In this document: positions 8,785 through 17,316 of the stretch, in pieces
How the letters are laid out: every line of letters begins with the position of its first letter
How positions within the stretch are numbered: position 1 is the first letter of the stretch
Assembly: GCA_012519845.1 (NCBI GenBank)
Contig: JAAYPK010000073.1
Coordinates: 1 to 64,000 of the forward strand
Reading direction: 5' to 3'
Length of the DNA stretch: 64,000 nt
Origin: Clostridiales bacterium
GTDB taxonomy: Bacteria > Bacillota > Clostridia > Clostridiales > Clostridiaceae
Translations under genes and position numbers: made by a program
The notes under the pieces: generated by a model
What the model saw: the letters and a program-made list of their open reading frames with translations, nothing else
Database searches by the model: none
Told to the model about the DNA's origin: nothing

Positions 8785-9477
8785 TCACCATCCAATCTCA
8801 TAAGCGGTCTTTTGAACTTCGTTTTGATAAATATCCGATATTTTACCGCTGTTCATTTTAATGACAGTTTTAGCCATTTCTGCAATATTCAAATTGTGTG
8901 TTACCATTACAATCGTAAAGCCATACTTGTTTTTCAACTTGCAGATATAATCCAGCACCTGTCTGCCTGTCAGCTCATCTAATGCGCCTGTGGGCTCATC
9001 AAGAAACAATACCTTTGGTTTTTTCGCTAATGCCCTTGCAACTGAAACCCTTTGCTGTTCGCCTCCTGAAAGCTCACTTGGATATTTATGTAGTTTCTCT
9101 CCAAGCCCCACCGCTTCGATAACTGTCTTGTAATCTTTGTTGTTTGCCAAGTCTGCACCCATTTTCACATTTTTGTCAACATCCATATTCGGCAGCAAAT
9201 AATACTGCTGAAAAATAAACCCGACATTTTCCTTGCGGAATGCGGTTAATTCCTTATCGGAAAGTACAGTAATATCTACCCCCTCGTAAAACACTTTACC
9301 ACTGTCAGGGCGTTCAAGCGCCGAAATCACATTCAAAAAAGTAGACTTTCCTGAACCTGATGCACCGAGAATAACTACAAAATCCCCATTCTTAATTTCA
9401 AGACTGATACCTTGTAATACATGAAATCGGCTTTCTCCGTTTCCGTATGATTTTATAATGTTTCTTACTTCAATCAT
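8785..9477 (-). CDS. ABC transporter ATP-binding protein (SalX/LolD type)
   Basis: About 230 residues. Walker A GASGSGKST, signature LSGGEQQRVSVARA, Walker [14 protein letters not shown]-loop VTHN. It energises the permease encoded just downstream. The ATG at 9477 is favoured over a GTG at 9486 because GGGAG lies at a good distance. The start overlaps the last codons of the TetR remnant, so regulator, ATPase and permease were one operon. This TetR-ABC arrangement is common in elements that carry drug or peptide tolerance. Confidence 0.88.
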   Translation of the reverse strand: MIEVRNIIKSYGNGESRFHVLQGISLEIKNGDFVVILGASGSGKSTFLNVISALERPDSGKVFYEGVDITVLSDKELTAFRKENVGFIFQQYYLLPNMDVDKNVKMGADLANNKDYKTVIEAVGLGEKLHKYPSELSGGEQQRVSVARALAKKPKVLFLDEPTGALDELTGRQVLDYICKLKNKYGFTIVMVTHNLNIAEMAKTVIKMNSGKISDIYQNEVQKTAYEIGW

Positions 9478-10000
9478 AGTTTTCACACTCCCTTATATTT
9501 TTCAGAATACTTGTACATACTTCTGTAATCATCGAGCTGATTTCAGTGCTTGTAAAGCGACACATTTTGGTGGCACAAAGCGTTGCAATGCCGTGTGTAT
9601 AAATCCAAAGGTGATGATACAGCTTTTCAGCTGAAAGTTTGTTAATTCCGTAATCGTCTTGAATTGACAAGAGAATTTCTTCATAGCGTTCCTCTATTAA
9701 CGGAAGTACCCCGATAAATCAGGTATTTGCGATTGTTCTGCCATAAATAGAAGTTGAAAAAGTTTTGGCTCATTAACAGAAAAGAGAATGTATTGCATTC
9801 CTACTCCTTTAAAAGGGTGTTCTGCTGTTAATCCTTTATTGACATATTCTTTATACAGTGTTTTGGCAGATTTAATCACCGCTTGCTGAACTTCTTCCAT
9901 ATTTTTGAATACAGTAAAAATCGGTCTCGCTGAACTGCCAAGGTGTGTTCCCAATGCTCTGGAAGTTAATGCTTCAAATCCATCTGCTTTGTGAGCGTTT
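9470..10000 (-). pseudogene. TetR-family regulator, truncated and frameshifted
   Basis: Two frames together give most of a TetR regulator. The upstream piece has the helix-turn-helix end (GTHLGSSARPIFTVFKNMEE) and part of the ligand domain up to QIPDLSG. The downstream piece continues EERYEEILLSIQDDYG and ends HGIATLCATKMCRF. A shift within a short G run near 9710 separates them. The first helix of the HTH is missing: transposon debris replaces the N-terminus near 10000. The gene overlaps the ATPase start and probably repressed that operon; it should now be inactive, which could leave the exporter unregulated. Confidence 0.7.
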
Positions 10001-10023
10001 CCATGCATTCCTGCCCTTGTTTA

Positions 10024-10200
10024 TCAATTTCTCAAAGGTAAGTACCATTTCTTTGTTGCTTCAGATGTAGCTAAATAAAGAGCTTTTAACAATGCAATAT
10101 CACTTGGAAATACACTACGCTGGCGATTTAGTCTGATGAACAATACAACGTTGATATTCAGTATTTGGGAATGCTACTGAGATAGATTCTTTTATTATTG
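10024..10200 (-). pseudogene. IS256-family transposase remnant
   Basis: Two minus-strand frames match non-adjacent parts of IS256-type (mutator) transposases: SVAFPNTEYQRCIVHQ, and after a stop and shift, RSVFPSDIALLKALYLATSE ending in KKW. The DDE-bearing middle is largely deleted. The reading frame then runs into the truncated TetR gene. A short stretch near 9980-10030 (IDKQGQECMETLTKQM in another frame) also resembles TnpV of Tn4451-like elements, but this is weaker. Confidence 0.65.
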
Positions 10201-10325
10201 AAAGGAAGAGTATTAAATCTTCATATAATTAATATATATAATTAGATTTTATGGTAAAATATTACTATAAATAAAATATTACTATCAGTAATATATATAA
10301 ATAAAGTGTATATATAGAAAAGGAT

Positions 10326-10540
10326 TTGTGGATAAAAATTGCAAGAGAAGTGTTAAATATGTCACAGAAAGATTTAGCTGAGGAGGTTGCTGTATCAAGA
10401 CAAACTATAAATATGATAGAAAATGGAGACTATATTAGGCAATAAGGTTATGTATTGATAGATGTAAAGTATTGGGAAAGACACTAGATGAATTGTTTTG
10501 GGAGGATGGGGAAGATGATGTATTTAAAAAAACTAGATGA
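10326..10540 (+). pseudogene. XRE-family HTH regulator, broken
   Basis: The frame reads REVLNMSQKDLAEEVAVSRQ and TINMIENGDY, a clear XRE helix-turn-helix, then stops at 10443; the next frame resumes with CKVLGKTLDELFWEDGEDD, the normal tail of these small regulators. A few codons between ENGDY and AIRLC are missing, and there is no good start codon at the 5' end. Its last codons overlap the following membrane protein gene, so the two formed a regulator-membrane protein pair. Confidence 0.75.
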
Positions 10541-10964
10541 AAGACAGAAAGTGCTGTTGTACAAATGTGGGTATGAAAGCTTTTGGTTATTAATATTTAT
10601 GGTATTGATTGAACTGGTTTTACCAGAATTTAAAGTGAATTTGTTTAATGGTCAAATGGGGTTGATAACTATGTTATATATTTCATGGTGGTATTTTAGT
10701 ATAAGAAAAGCGTGGATTAACTGTGAGGTTCCTGATGAAAAAAGAAGAAGAAATAGAATAATTATGACAGCTACTACAGTTTTTCTTTCTATTATAGGTG
10801 CTTATTACTTTTATTATGATATCTTAAATGGTGGCATATCATTTGTAAATGCTGATGGAGTTTTGAATTCCAGATTCGTAGAACTACTAATTTTATTAAC
10901 ATTCTGGATAATTACGGGAATTAAGTGGTATCAGAAGAAAATGGGATTTGAGGAGAATAACTGA
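10515..10964 (+). CDS. Small integral membrane protein partnered with XRE regulator
   Basis: About 150 residues: a charged N-terminus (KKLDERQKVL) followed by four hydrophobic segments (near SFWLLIFMVLIELVL, GLITMLYISWWYF, MTATTVFLSIIGAYYF and LLILLTFWIITGI). I do not recognise a named family with confidence. Such proteins often follow small XRE regulators in Firmicutes. GGAGG at 10501 suits ATG 10515 better than an upstream in-frame ATG at 10488, which lies within the regulator. With the regulator broken, expression may be altered. Confidence 0.6.
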   Translation: MMYLKKLDERQKVLLYKCGYESFWLLIFMVLIELVLPEFKVNLFNGQMGLITMLYISWWYFSIRKAWINCEVPDEKRRRNRIIMTATTVFLSIIGAYYFYYDILNGGISFVNADGVLNSRFVELLILLTFWIITGIKWYQKKMGFEENN

Positions 10965-11096
10965 CTAAACAGTAATTTATTAACTTAGGTGATGATATTG
11001 GATTTAAAGATTTGAAAAGAATTTTATGTAAATAATGCAGTATTAATTATAATTAATATGCTAAATCGTATCCAAGCCCTAGTACTTATACCTGTT

Positions 11097-11146
11097 AATC
11101 CACCATAGAAATTTACTCTTGATAATCTCTATCGTGGATTTTTTAT
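11097..11146 (+). terminator. Intrinsic terminator
   Basis: AATCCAC and GTGGATT arms enclose an inner ATAGA / TCTAT pairing, followed by TTTTTT. It follows the membrane protein gene and lies upstream of the convergent DUF1097 gene. The outer stem resembles that of the hairpin at 1511. Confidence 0.6.
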
Positions 11147-11189
11147 ATATGAATTTTAAGATATATTTTTCAAACTTTTTCTATTATTC

Positions 11190-11657
11190 TTATTTACCAT
11201 CTTTAAAATTCTTGCTAAACACTTTATGACAAAATATTCCTATCTTTTGTGATGCATACCCTAATATATTACCACAAAGTAATGCAGGTATAACAGCCTG
11301 CCAATTCCCGTTTAATCCAAAGGTTGAGAAGCATCCACAAAATGCTCCAGATATAAATTCGAATTTTTTTAATTTTGCTTGTATTACCATTACAAAAGAG
11401 AAGAATGCTGTTAAAAAATAAGACCAATATTCATTTGGTAAAATAGATGATCCTTTTATAATAAGTAAAGCATAAATAATCCCTGTTGCATTTGAACAAA
11501 GAGATCTAAAAAGTCCTTTGGCCATTCCTCCTGAAGAATAATAACTAGTCCACCCAACAAATCCAGTCCAACTTACCATTCCAAATACTGCTGCCATCCA
11601 TGCCCAAACTCCAGATAGTATTCCAACACTAATAGCCACATATACTAGTACGTCCAT
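11190..11657 (-). CDS. DUF1097 family membrane protein
   Basis: About 155 residues, nearly all hydrophobic, with five or six membrane segments and the Gly/Ala-rich pattern of DUF1097 (YcdZ-like) proteins: GVWAWMAAVFGMVSWTGFV, a YYSSGG segment and SNATGI. Function unknown; small-solute permease roles have been guessed for relatives. The ATG at 11657 follows a strong AGGAGG; the frame extends to 11714 but lacks a ribosome site there. Stands alone. Confidence 0.7.
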   Translation of the reverse strand: MDVLVYVAISVGILSGVWAWMAAVFGMVSWTGFVGWTSYYSSGGMAKGLFRSLCSNATGIIYALLIIKGSSILPNEYWSYFLTAFFSFVMVIQAKLKKFEFISGAFCGCFSTFGLNGNWQAVIPALLCGNILGYASQKIGIFCHKVFSKNFKDGK

Positions 11658-11877
11658 AAAAAATATCCTCCTCATTAGTATGTATAAACTTAACTTTAAT
11701 GTCTTTTTTATCATACCATAATATTTTATTTAAAAGTAAATCTTTAATCAACTTATTAATTTATTATATGTTTTTACATTTAATATTGTATAATTATAGT
11801 AAAATAGAAAAATAAAGATAATAATAATGAAAGTGAATATAATTCAATAAATTGGCGGTTACACTAAAGGAGAATTT

Positions 11878-12975
11878 ATGGATAATACATGGGAGAAAAA
11901 ATGGTTAGAGGACATTGAGTATTTAAAAGAGGAACTTAAGAAAAAACATAAAAATCTATTTGCTTACTCAGAGGAAGAAAGTTTTAATGAAAAGGTAGAG
12001 AATTTAAAAAACATGATTAATCAATTAGATTATGAGGAAATGAAGGTGGAAATATCAAGGATTGTAGCTTCTATTAAGGATGCACATACTTCATTGATAT
12101 TTCCTGCTAAAAGATTTATTCCATTAAAGTTTTACTATTTTAATGATGGGGTATATATTATAAATACCTGTAAAGATTATGAAAAGATGTTATTTAAGAA
12201 GGTTTTAGCTATTGAGGATATGAAGATACAAGATGTCTTAATGGAACTTTCTAATATTATTTCCTTTGAAAATGAGTATTTCTTTAAGGCGCAAAGTATG
12301 GAATATATGAAAATTGCAGAGGTTTTGTATGGACTTTTAATAATTGATAGAATGGATAAAATAAAAATAACCTTAGATGATGGAGAATATCAGGTTTTAA
12401 CATGTCCTTTTGAAAATTTAATTTATACAAATAAAAGACTTCCTATGTATGCTGAAAATGATTCTGAGAATCTTTGGTTTCAAATTTTAGATAGTGGAGA
12501 GTTATATATAAAATATAATAGCTGTAGGGAGTATGGCGAGAAAAGTATAGAGAAAAAGATAAAAAATATAATATCCTTAATTGAGAAGGCAAATATAGAA
12601 AAAGTAACTGTGGATTTAAGAAATAATTTAGGAGGAGATTCAACACTTTTTACTCCATTAATAGATTATTTAAAGAATGATGGAAAGATAAATAAAAAGG
12701 AGAATTTAAAAGTTATAATAGGAAGAGAAACTTTTTCTTCAGCACTTTTAAATGCTTATAGCTTTAAAAATAGTACTAATGCAAAAGTAATAGGTGAGGC
12801 TAGTGGGGGTAAACCTAATTGCTATGGTGAAATATTAAGAATTACTCTTCCAAATAGTAAGCTTGCAATTACGTATTCTACAAGATTTTATAAACTTATT
12901 GAAGATGATTCAGTCATGTCTCTTTATCCTGAGGAAGTTATTTTAGAGTCAATAGAAGATTATATAAATAAATAA
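11878..12975 (+). CDS. S41-family (C-terminal-processing-like) peptidase
   Basis: 365 residues without a signal peptide, so probably cytosolic. The C-terminal half carries S41 features: VTVDLRNNLGGDS (the beta-strand before the catalytic region), GRETFSSALL with the likely nucleophile Ser, and IGEASGGKPNCYGE. The N-terminal helical part (SIKDAHTSL) resembles the domain preceding tail-specific protease cores. No PDZ domain is obvious. Good AAAGGAG ribosome site. A monocistronic gene; the substrate is unknown. Confidence 0.75.
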   Translation: MDNTWEKKWLEDIEYLKEELKKKHKNLFAYSEEESFNEKVENLKNMINQLDYEEMKVEISRIVASIKDAHTSLIFPAKRFIPLKFYYFNDGVYIINTCKDYEKMLFKKVLAIEDMKIQDVLMELSNIISFENEYFFKAQSMEYMKIAEVLYGLLIIDRMDKIKITLDDGEYQVLTCPFENLIYTNKRLPMYAENDSENLWFQILDSGELYIKYNSCREYGEKSIEKKIKNIISLIEKANIEKVTVDLRNNLGGDSTLFTPLIDYLKNDGKINKKENLKVIIGRETFSSALLNAYSFKNSTNAKVIGEASGGKPNCYGEILRITLPNSKLAITYSTRFYKLIEDDSVMSLYPEEVILESIEDYINK

Positions 12976-13003
12976 TTCATCATCAGCACGTATTACGGAT
13001 ATA

Positions 13004-13216
13004 TTAGTATTTATTGAACAGAGAATAGATATATTCCAGTGGGGAGATTCCAAAAACTTTTCGGAAGCTTTTTACGAAATGACTTTGATCATAAAAACCT
13101 ATTTCTGATGCAGTGAATACTACAGAATAGCCTTGTTGTAATAAAAGTTGAGATTTACGTATTCTATTTTGAATTTGAAAATAATGAGGTGTAAGCCAAA
13201 TATTTTTTTTAAACTC
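13004..13216 (-). pseudogene. AraC-type DNA-binding domain remnant
   Basis: An open minus-strand frame of about 70 codons without a start, preceded by TGA, reads EFKKNIWLTPHYFQIQNRIR, then SQLLLQQGYSV, EIGFYDQSHFVKSFRKVFGI and SPLEY before a stop. This is the second half of an AraC HTH domain, including the GF.DQSHF signature. The W in place of the usual G (KNIGLTP) and the missing N-terminus show decay. It overlaps the 5' leader of the MBL-fold gene. Confidence 0.8.
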
Positions 13217-13243
13217 TCAAAACCAGAAAGGAAGAAGGAAATA

Positions 13244-13885
13244 ATGGAAAAGGTTGAACGCATTCAATGTGGTAATGGAAATTGTTATATTGTTTCAAAT
13301 GGAGAAAATGCTATTTTAGTAGATACATGTCGTGAAAAATACAGAGAAAAAATATTAAAAGCTTGCAGACCATATCATATGCGTTTACTGCTGCTTACAC
13401 ATGGACATATAGATCATGTTCAAAATGCAGCTTTTTTATCAAAGGAACTTCAAATACCTATTGCTATGTGTAAAGCAGACCTTGACTTACTAAATGATAA
13501 TATGTCGCAATCCTTAAAAGCAAAGAGCATTTTAGGAAAGATTGTATTATCTGCTTCTATGAAGAGTTTTCGTGAAGAGGAAATTCCACTGTTTAATCCA
13601 TCTATTTTTCTGTCTGAAGGCGATTCATTATATACCTATGGAATATCTGCTAAAATTTTATCAGTTCCAGGGCATACAAATGGTTCTATTGCAATTGATG
13701 TTGATGAAAAATATTTAATTGTTGGAGATGCCTTAATGAATATGTTTTATCCTACTGTTTCTATGCTATATCATGATAAAACTGCTATGTTAGAAAGTGC
13801 TAAAAGAATTAGCAAAATAGGGAGCAGAACCATTTACTTTGGACATGGAAAGTCATTGAATAATAGAATATTGGTAAAGGGATAA
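13244..13885 (+). CDS. MBL-fold metallohydrolase
   Basis: About 213 residues, glyoxalase-II-like metallo-beta-lactamase fold. Metal ligands are visible in LTHGHIDH (HxHxDH), in PGHTNGS, in the GDAL Asp, and in the final FGHG. The insert between the first and second ligand blocks is helical. ATG 13244 (MEKVERIQ) follows GGAAGAAGGA; an upstream extension to 13148 runs into the AraC remnant and is not credible. Substrate unknown: hydroxyacylglutathione-like thioesters or other small esters are possible. Confidence 0.82.
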   Translation: MEKVERIQCGNGNCYIVSNGENAILVDTCREKYREKILKACRPYHMRLLLLTHGHIDHVQNAAFLSKELQIPIAMCKADLDLLNDNMSQSLKAKSILGKIVLSASMKSFREEEIPLFNPSIFLSEGDSLYTYGISAKILSVPGHTNGSIAIDVDEKYLIVGDALMNMFYPTVSMLYHDKTAMLESAKRISKIGSRTIYFGHGKSLNNRILVKG

Positions 13886-13974
13886 AATAATTTTTGTAGA
13901 GATACATTATGATAATGGATATTACAGATAAATTATTTATGTATTATAAAACTACTAAAAATAAGGGGTAAGTT

Positions 13975-16866
13975 ATGGGGAGTATATTAAATGACATAAA
14001 AGAAAAAGTTATGTCTACTGAGCAGGGGTTTGAATTAGGGCCGAAAGCAATAATTCAAGATAAATATATTATAAAAAATAAGCTAATTGTAAATTCACAA
14101 AGGGGAAATTTACTAAATGAGTTAAAGGAAAGCTTAAGTCAATGCAAGAGCTTTTATTTTAGCGTTGCATTTATTAATTTTAGTGGATTACAGTTATTAT
14201 TAGATTCCTTTAAAGACCTTGAAGAGAGAGGAATAAAAGGGAATATCATTACATCCACATATTTAAATTTTACAGAACCAAAGGCTTTAGATAAAATTAG
14301 GACTTTTAATAATATAGATTTAAAAGTATTTATTGCAGATAAAGAAAAAGGATTCCATACAAAGGCATATATATTTGAAAATGATGAAGAGTTTAAAATT
14401 ATTATTGGTTCCTCCAATATTACTCAAAGAGCATTAAAAAGCAATGTTGAATGGAATGTTATGATAATTTCTAAGAAAGAAACGGAGTTTGTCCAGGAAG
14501 TTTTAGAGGAATATAAAGGCTTATGGGATGCAACTGGTTTTGTAGATGATGAATTTCTGGAAAAATATAGGAACTTTATAAATACAATTAAAGTTAAAGA
14601 AAAGCAAAGTGTAGTAGAGTTTAATGACTATATAATAATTAAACCTAATATGATGCAAAAGGAAGCTATAAAAAATTTAGAAAGATTAAGAAAAGCAGGA
14701 GAAGTGAAAGGATTAGTAATAGCTGCAACAGGTACAGGTAAGACTTATTTGTCAGCCTTTGATGTAATGCAGTTTAATCCTAAGAAAATGCTATTTTTAG
14801 TACATAGAGAAGATATTTTAAGAAGTGCAGAATTAACATATAAAAGTTTGTGCAAAAATAAAAAAACAGGATTTTATACAGGAAACACTAAAGATAATGA
14901 TGTAGACTATCTTTTTGCTACAGTTCAAACTTTAGAGAGGAATTTAGATAATTTTGATGAAAGTGAGTTTGATTATATAGTAATTGATGAAGCACATCAT
15001 AGTACAAGCCCTACTTATGTAAAGATATTAAATTACTTTAAGCCTAAGTTTTTATTAGGAATAACAGCAACACCTGAGAGATGCGATACAGGTAATATAT
15101 TTGATGTTTTTGATAATAATGTGGCTTTAGAAGTAAGGTTAACTGAGGCCCTTGAAAATGAGCTTATAGTTCCATTTCATTATTTTGGAATAACAGATAT
15201 AGAGGCAGTAAATTTTGAAGGGATAAAATTAGATGATATAGGTGAAGTATCTAAAAAGTTAATGATTAATTCTAGAGTAGATTTTATTATAGATAAAATG
15301 AATTTTTATGGCTATGATGGTAGTAAGCAGAAGACCGTAGGTTTTTGTATAACAAAGGAACATGCTTATTATATGGCTGAAAAGTTTAATGAAAAGGGAA
15401 TTAATAGTATAGCTTTAACTGGTAATGATTCTATAGAGAAAAGGGCAGAATATATGAAAAAACTAGAGGATAAAAAAGATCTTCTAAATGTGATTTTTAC
15501 TGTGGATATTTTTAATGAGGGTGTGGATATTCCTTCCATAAATCAAGTATTAATGTTAAGACCAACAAATTCACCAATAATATTTATTCAACAGTTAGGT
15601 AGAGGTTTGAGAAAACATGAAAGTAAAGAGTTCTTAACGGTACTTGACTTTATAGGTAATCATAATAAAGCATTCTTAATAGCATTAGCATTAAAGGGTG
15701 GCAGATATTATGATAAAGATAGCTTAAAAGTATCAGTAGCTACGGATTTTAGTGAGATTCCAGGATGCTCTAATATTCAAATGGATAGAATAGCCCAGGA
15801 AAGAATACTTAATCAGTTAAATACTGAAAATTTTAATAGTTTGAAATATCTTAAAGAGGAATATAATCAATTTAAAGGTTTATTGGGTGGGAAAATTCCC
15901 TATAATCTAATGGACTATGTTAAATATGATGGAGCTCCAGATCCTCTTAAGTTTATAAATTATGCCAAGACTTATCAGGAATTTTTAAAGAAGGTTGAAA
16001 AAGGTTTTAATGGAGATGTTATTAATGATGAAGTATATTTAAAAATATTAAAAGAATTATCTAATAAACTTCCATTAAAAAGACCTCATGAATTTATAAT
16101 TATCAAATATTTAATTGAAAATAGTGAAATGAATATGGCAGAATCAAGAAGAGTTATTTCAAAATATATTGATTTCTGTGATGATGGTACTATTATTCAC
16201 GCTTTTAAAAATTTAAATCAAGATTTTTATGATAAGGCACAATTAGAAAATAATATAAAATTGTTTGATTATAAGGATAATAAGCTAATAAGATTATTAA
16301 GCTTTGAAAAAATATTAATCAATAAAAAAACAAAAGAAATAATTGTAGATTTGTTAAATTATGGACTTATTAGATATGAAAAAACATTTGGTAGTAAGAA
16401 TTTTGGGGTTCCATTTTTTAAGCTTTATGAGCAATACCAAATGATAGATACAGCTCTTTTATCTAATTATGAAAAGACTCACAGCTCCTTTAGAGGTAGT
16501 GGACTTATAACAAACGGTAAGGAATATTTCTTATTTATAGATTTACATAAGGAAGAAGATATTAAGGAAAGTATAAATTATAAGGATGAATTCATAAGTA
16601 GAAGTGAATTCCAATGGCAAACGCCTAATTCAACATCTCAAAATTCTGAAAGAGGTAAGAATATAATTTATAATAAGGAAAGAGGAATTAATCTACATTT
16701 ATTTATAAGGAAGTATAAGGAAATAGATAATAAGGTCCAGCCCTATATTTATATAGGAAAAGGGAATACTATAAATTTTGAAGGAGAAAAGCCTATAACA
16801 GTAAAACTTAAATTAGAAAATAAAATTTCTGAAAATCTATATATAGAGTTTACTAAGAAGGTTTAA
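13975..16866 (+). CDS. PLD-domain/SF2 helicase with DUF3427
   Basis: 963 residues. The N-terminal 200 residues form a phospholipase-D-like domain with a single HxK motif (H128, K130) followed by GSSN, so nuclease activity would need a dimer. An SF2 DEAD/DEAH helicase core follows: Walker A ATGTGKT (251-257), DEAH (338-341), TATPER (364-369) and QQLGRGLRK. The C-terminal third fits DUF3427. Strong ribosome site. A NUDIX gene follows 26 bases later. This helicase architecture is widespread but poorly studied; DNA repair or defence against foreign DNA are reasonable inferences. Confidence 0.85.
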   Translation: MGSILNDIKEKVMSTEQGFELGPKAIIQDKYIIKNKLIVNSQRGNLLNELKESLSQCKSFYFSVAFINFSGLQLLLDSFKDLEERGIKGNIITSTYLNFTEPKALDKIRTFNNIDLKVFIADKEKGFHTKAYIFENDEEFKIIIGSSNITQRALKSNVEWNVMIISKKETEFVQEVLEEYKGLWDATGFVDDEFLEKYRNFINTIKVKEKQSVVEFNDYIIIKPNMMQKEAIKNLERLRKAGEVKGLVIAATGTGKTYLSAFDVMQFNPKKMLFLVHREDILRSAELTYKSLCKNKKTGFYTGNTKDNDVDYLFATVQTLERNLDNFDESEFDYIVIDEAHHSTSPTYVKILNYFKPKFLLGITATPERCDTGNIFDVFDNNVALEVRLTEALENELIVPFHYFGITDIEAVNFEGIKLDDIGEVSKKLMINSRVDFIIDKMNFYGYDGSKQKTVGFCITKEHAYYMAEKFNEKGINSIALTGNDSIEKRAEYMKKLEDKKDLLNVIFTVDIFNEGVDIPSINQVLMLRPTNSPIIFIQQLGRGLRKHESKEFLTVLDFIGNHNKAFLIALALKGGRYYDKDSLKVSVATDFSEIPGCSNIQMDRIAQERILNQLNTENFNSLKYLKEEYNQFKGLLGGKIPYNLMDYVKYDGAPDPLKFINYAKTYQEFLKKVEKGFNGDVINDEVYLKILKELSNKLPLKRPHEFIIIKYLIENSEMNMAESRRVISKYIDFCDDGTIIHAFKNLNQDFYDKAQLENNIKLFDYKDNKLIRLLSFEKILINKKTKEIIVDLLNYGLIRYEKTFGSKNFGVPFFKLYEQYQMIDTALLSNYEKTHSSFRGSGLITNGKEYFLFIDLHKEEDIKESINYKDEFISRSEFQWQTPNSTSQNSERGKNIIYNKERGINLHLFIRKYKEIDNKVQPYIYIGKGNTINFEGEKPITVKLKLENKISENLYIEFTKKV

Positions 16867-16892
16867 GATAACTTAAGAAAGAAGGAATACTT

Positions 16893-17279
16893 ATGAAGGT
16901 TGTAGAAGTTGTTGCAGCTATAATTAAGAAGGAAGATAAAATATTTATAACAAGAAGAGGTTATGGGGAGTTCATTGATATGTGGGAATTCCCTGGTGGT
17001 AAAGTAGAAAAGGGTGAATCTAGAGAAGAAGCTCTTCATCGTGAAATAAAAGAAGAATTGGAGCTTGAAATTAAAAATTTAGAATTTTTAACTACAGTAG
17101 ATTATGATTATTCTAATTTTCATTTGACTATGCATTGCTATTTTTGTGAAATAGCAGGTGGAGAATTAAAGTTAAATGCTCATAATGATGCTAAATGGAT
17201 TGCTTTAAGTGAATTAGATAGCCCCAAATGGGTTCCAGCTGATGTGTTAGTTGCTCAGCAAATTAAGAGCAGGTTGTAA
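16893..17279 (+). CDS. NUDIX hydrolase, MutT-like (deoxy)nucleoside triphosphate pyrophosphohydrolase
   Basis: 128 residues with a complete NUDIX box: G36, E42, R50-E51 and E54-E55 within GGKVEKGESREEALHREI. The overall pattern (VVAAIIKKEDKIFITRR at the start, AKWIALSELDSPKWVPAD near the end) fits MutT/CTP-pyrophosphohydrolase types that clean the nucleotide pool. It follows the PLD-helicase gene by 26 bases, so the two are likely cotranscribed. Confidence 0.88.
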   Translation: MKVVEVVAAIIKKEDKIFITRRGYGEFIDMWEFPGGKVEKGESREEALHREIKEELELEIKNLEFLTTVDYDYSNFHLTMHCYFCEIAGGELKLNAHNDAKWIALSELDSPKWVPADVLVAQQIKSRL

Positions 17280-17316
17280 ATAGTAAAGATAAAAATACAA
17301 GATAGGGGGGATTATT

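Noticed and set aside
9968..10033. TnpV of a Tn4451-type element as a firm call
   Set aside because: Only about 16 residues look alike, they overlap the TetR and IS256 fragments, and a stop precedes them; kept as a remark only.
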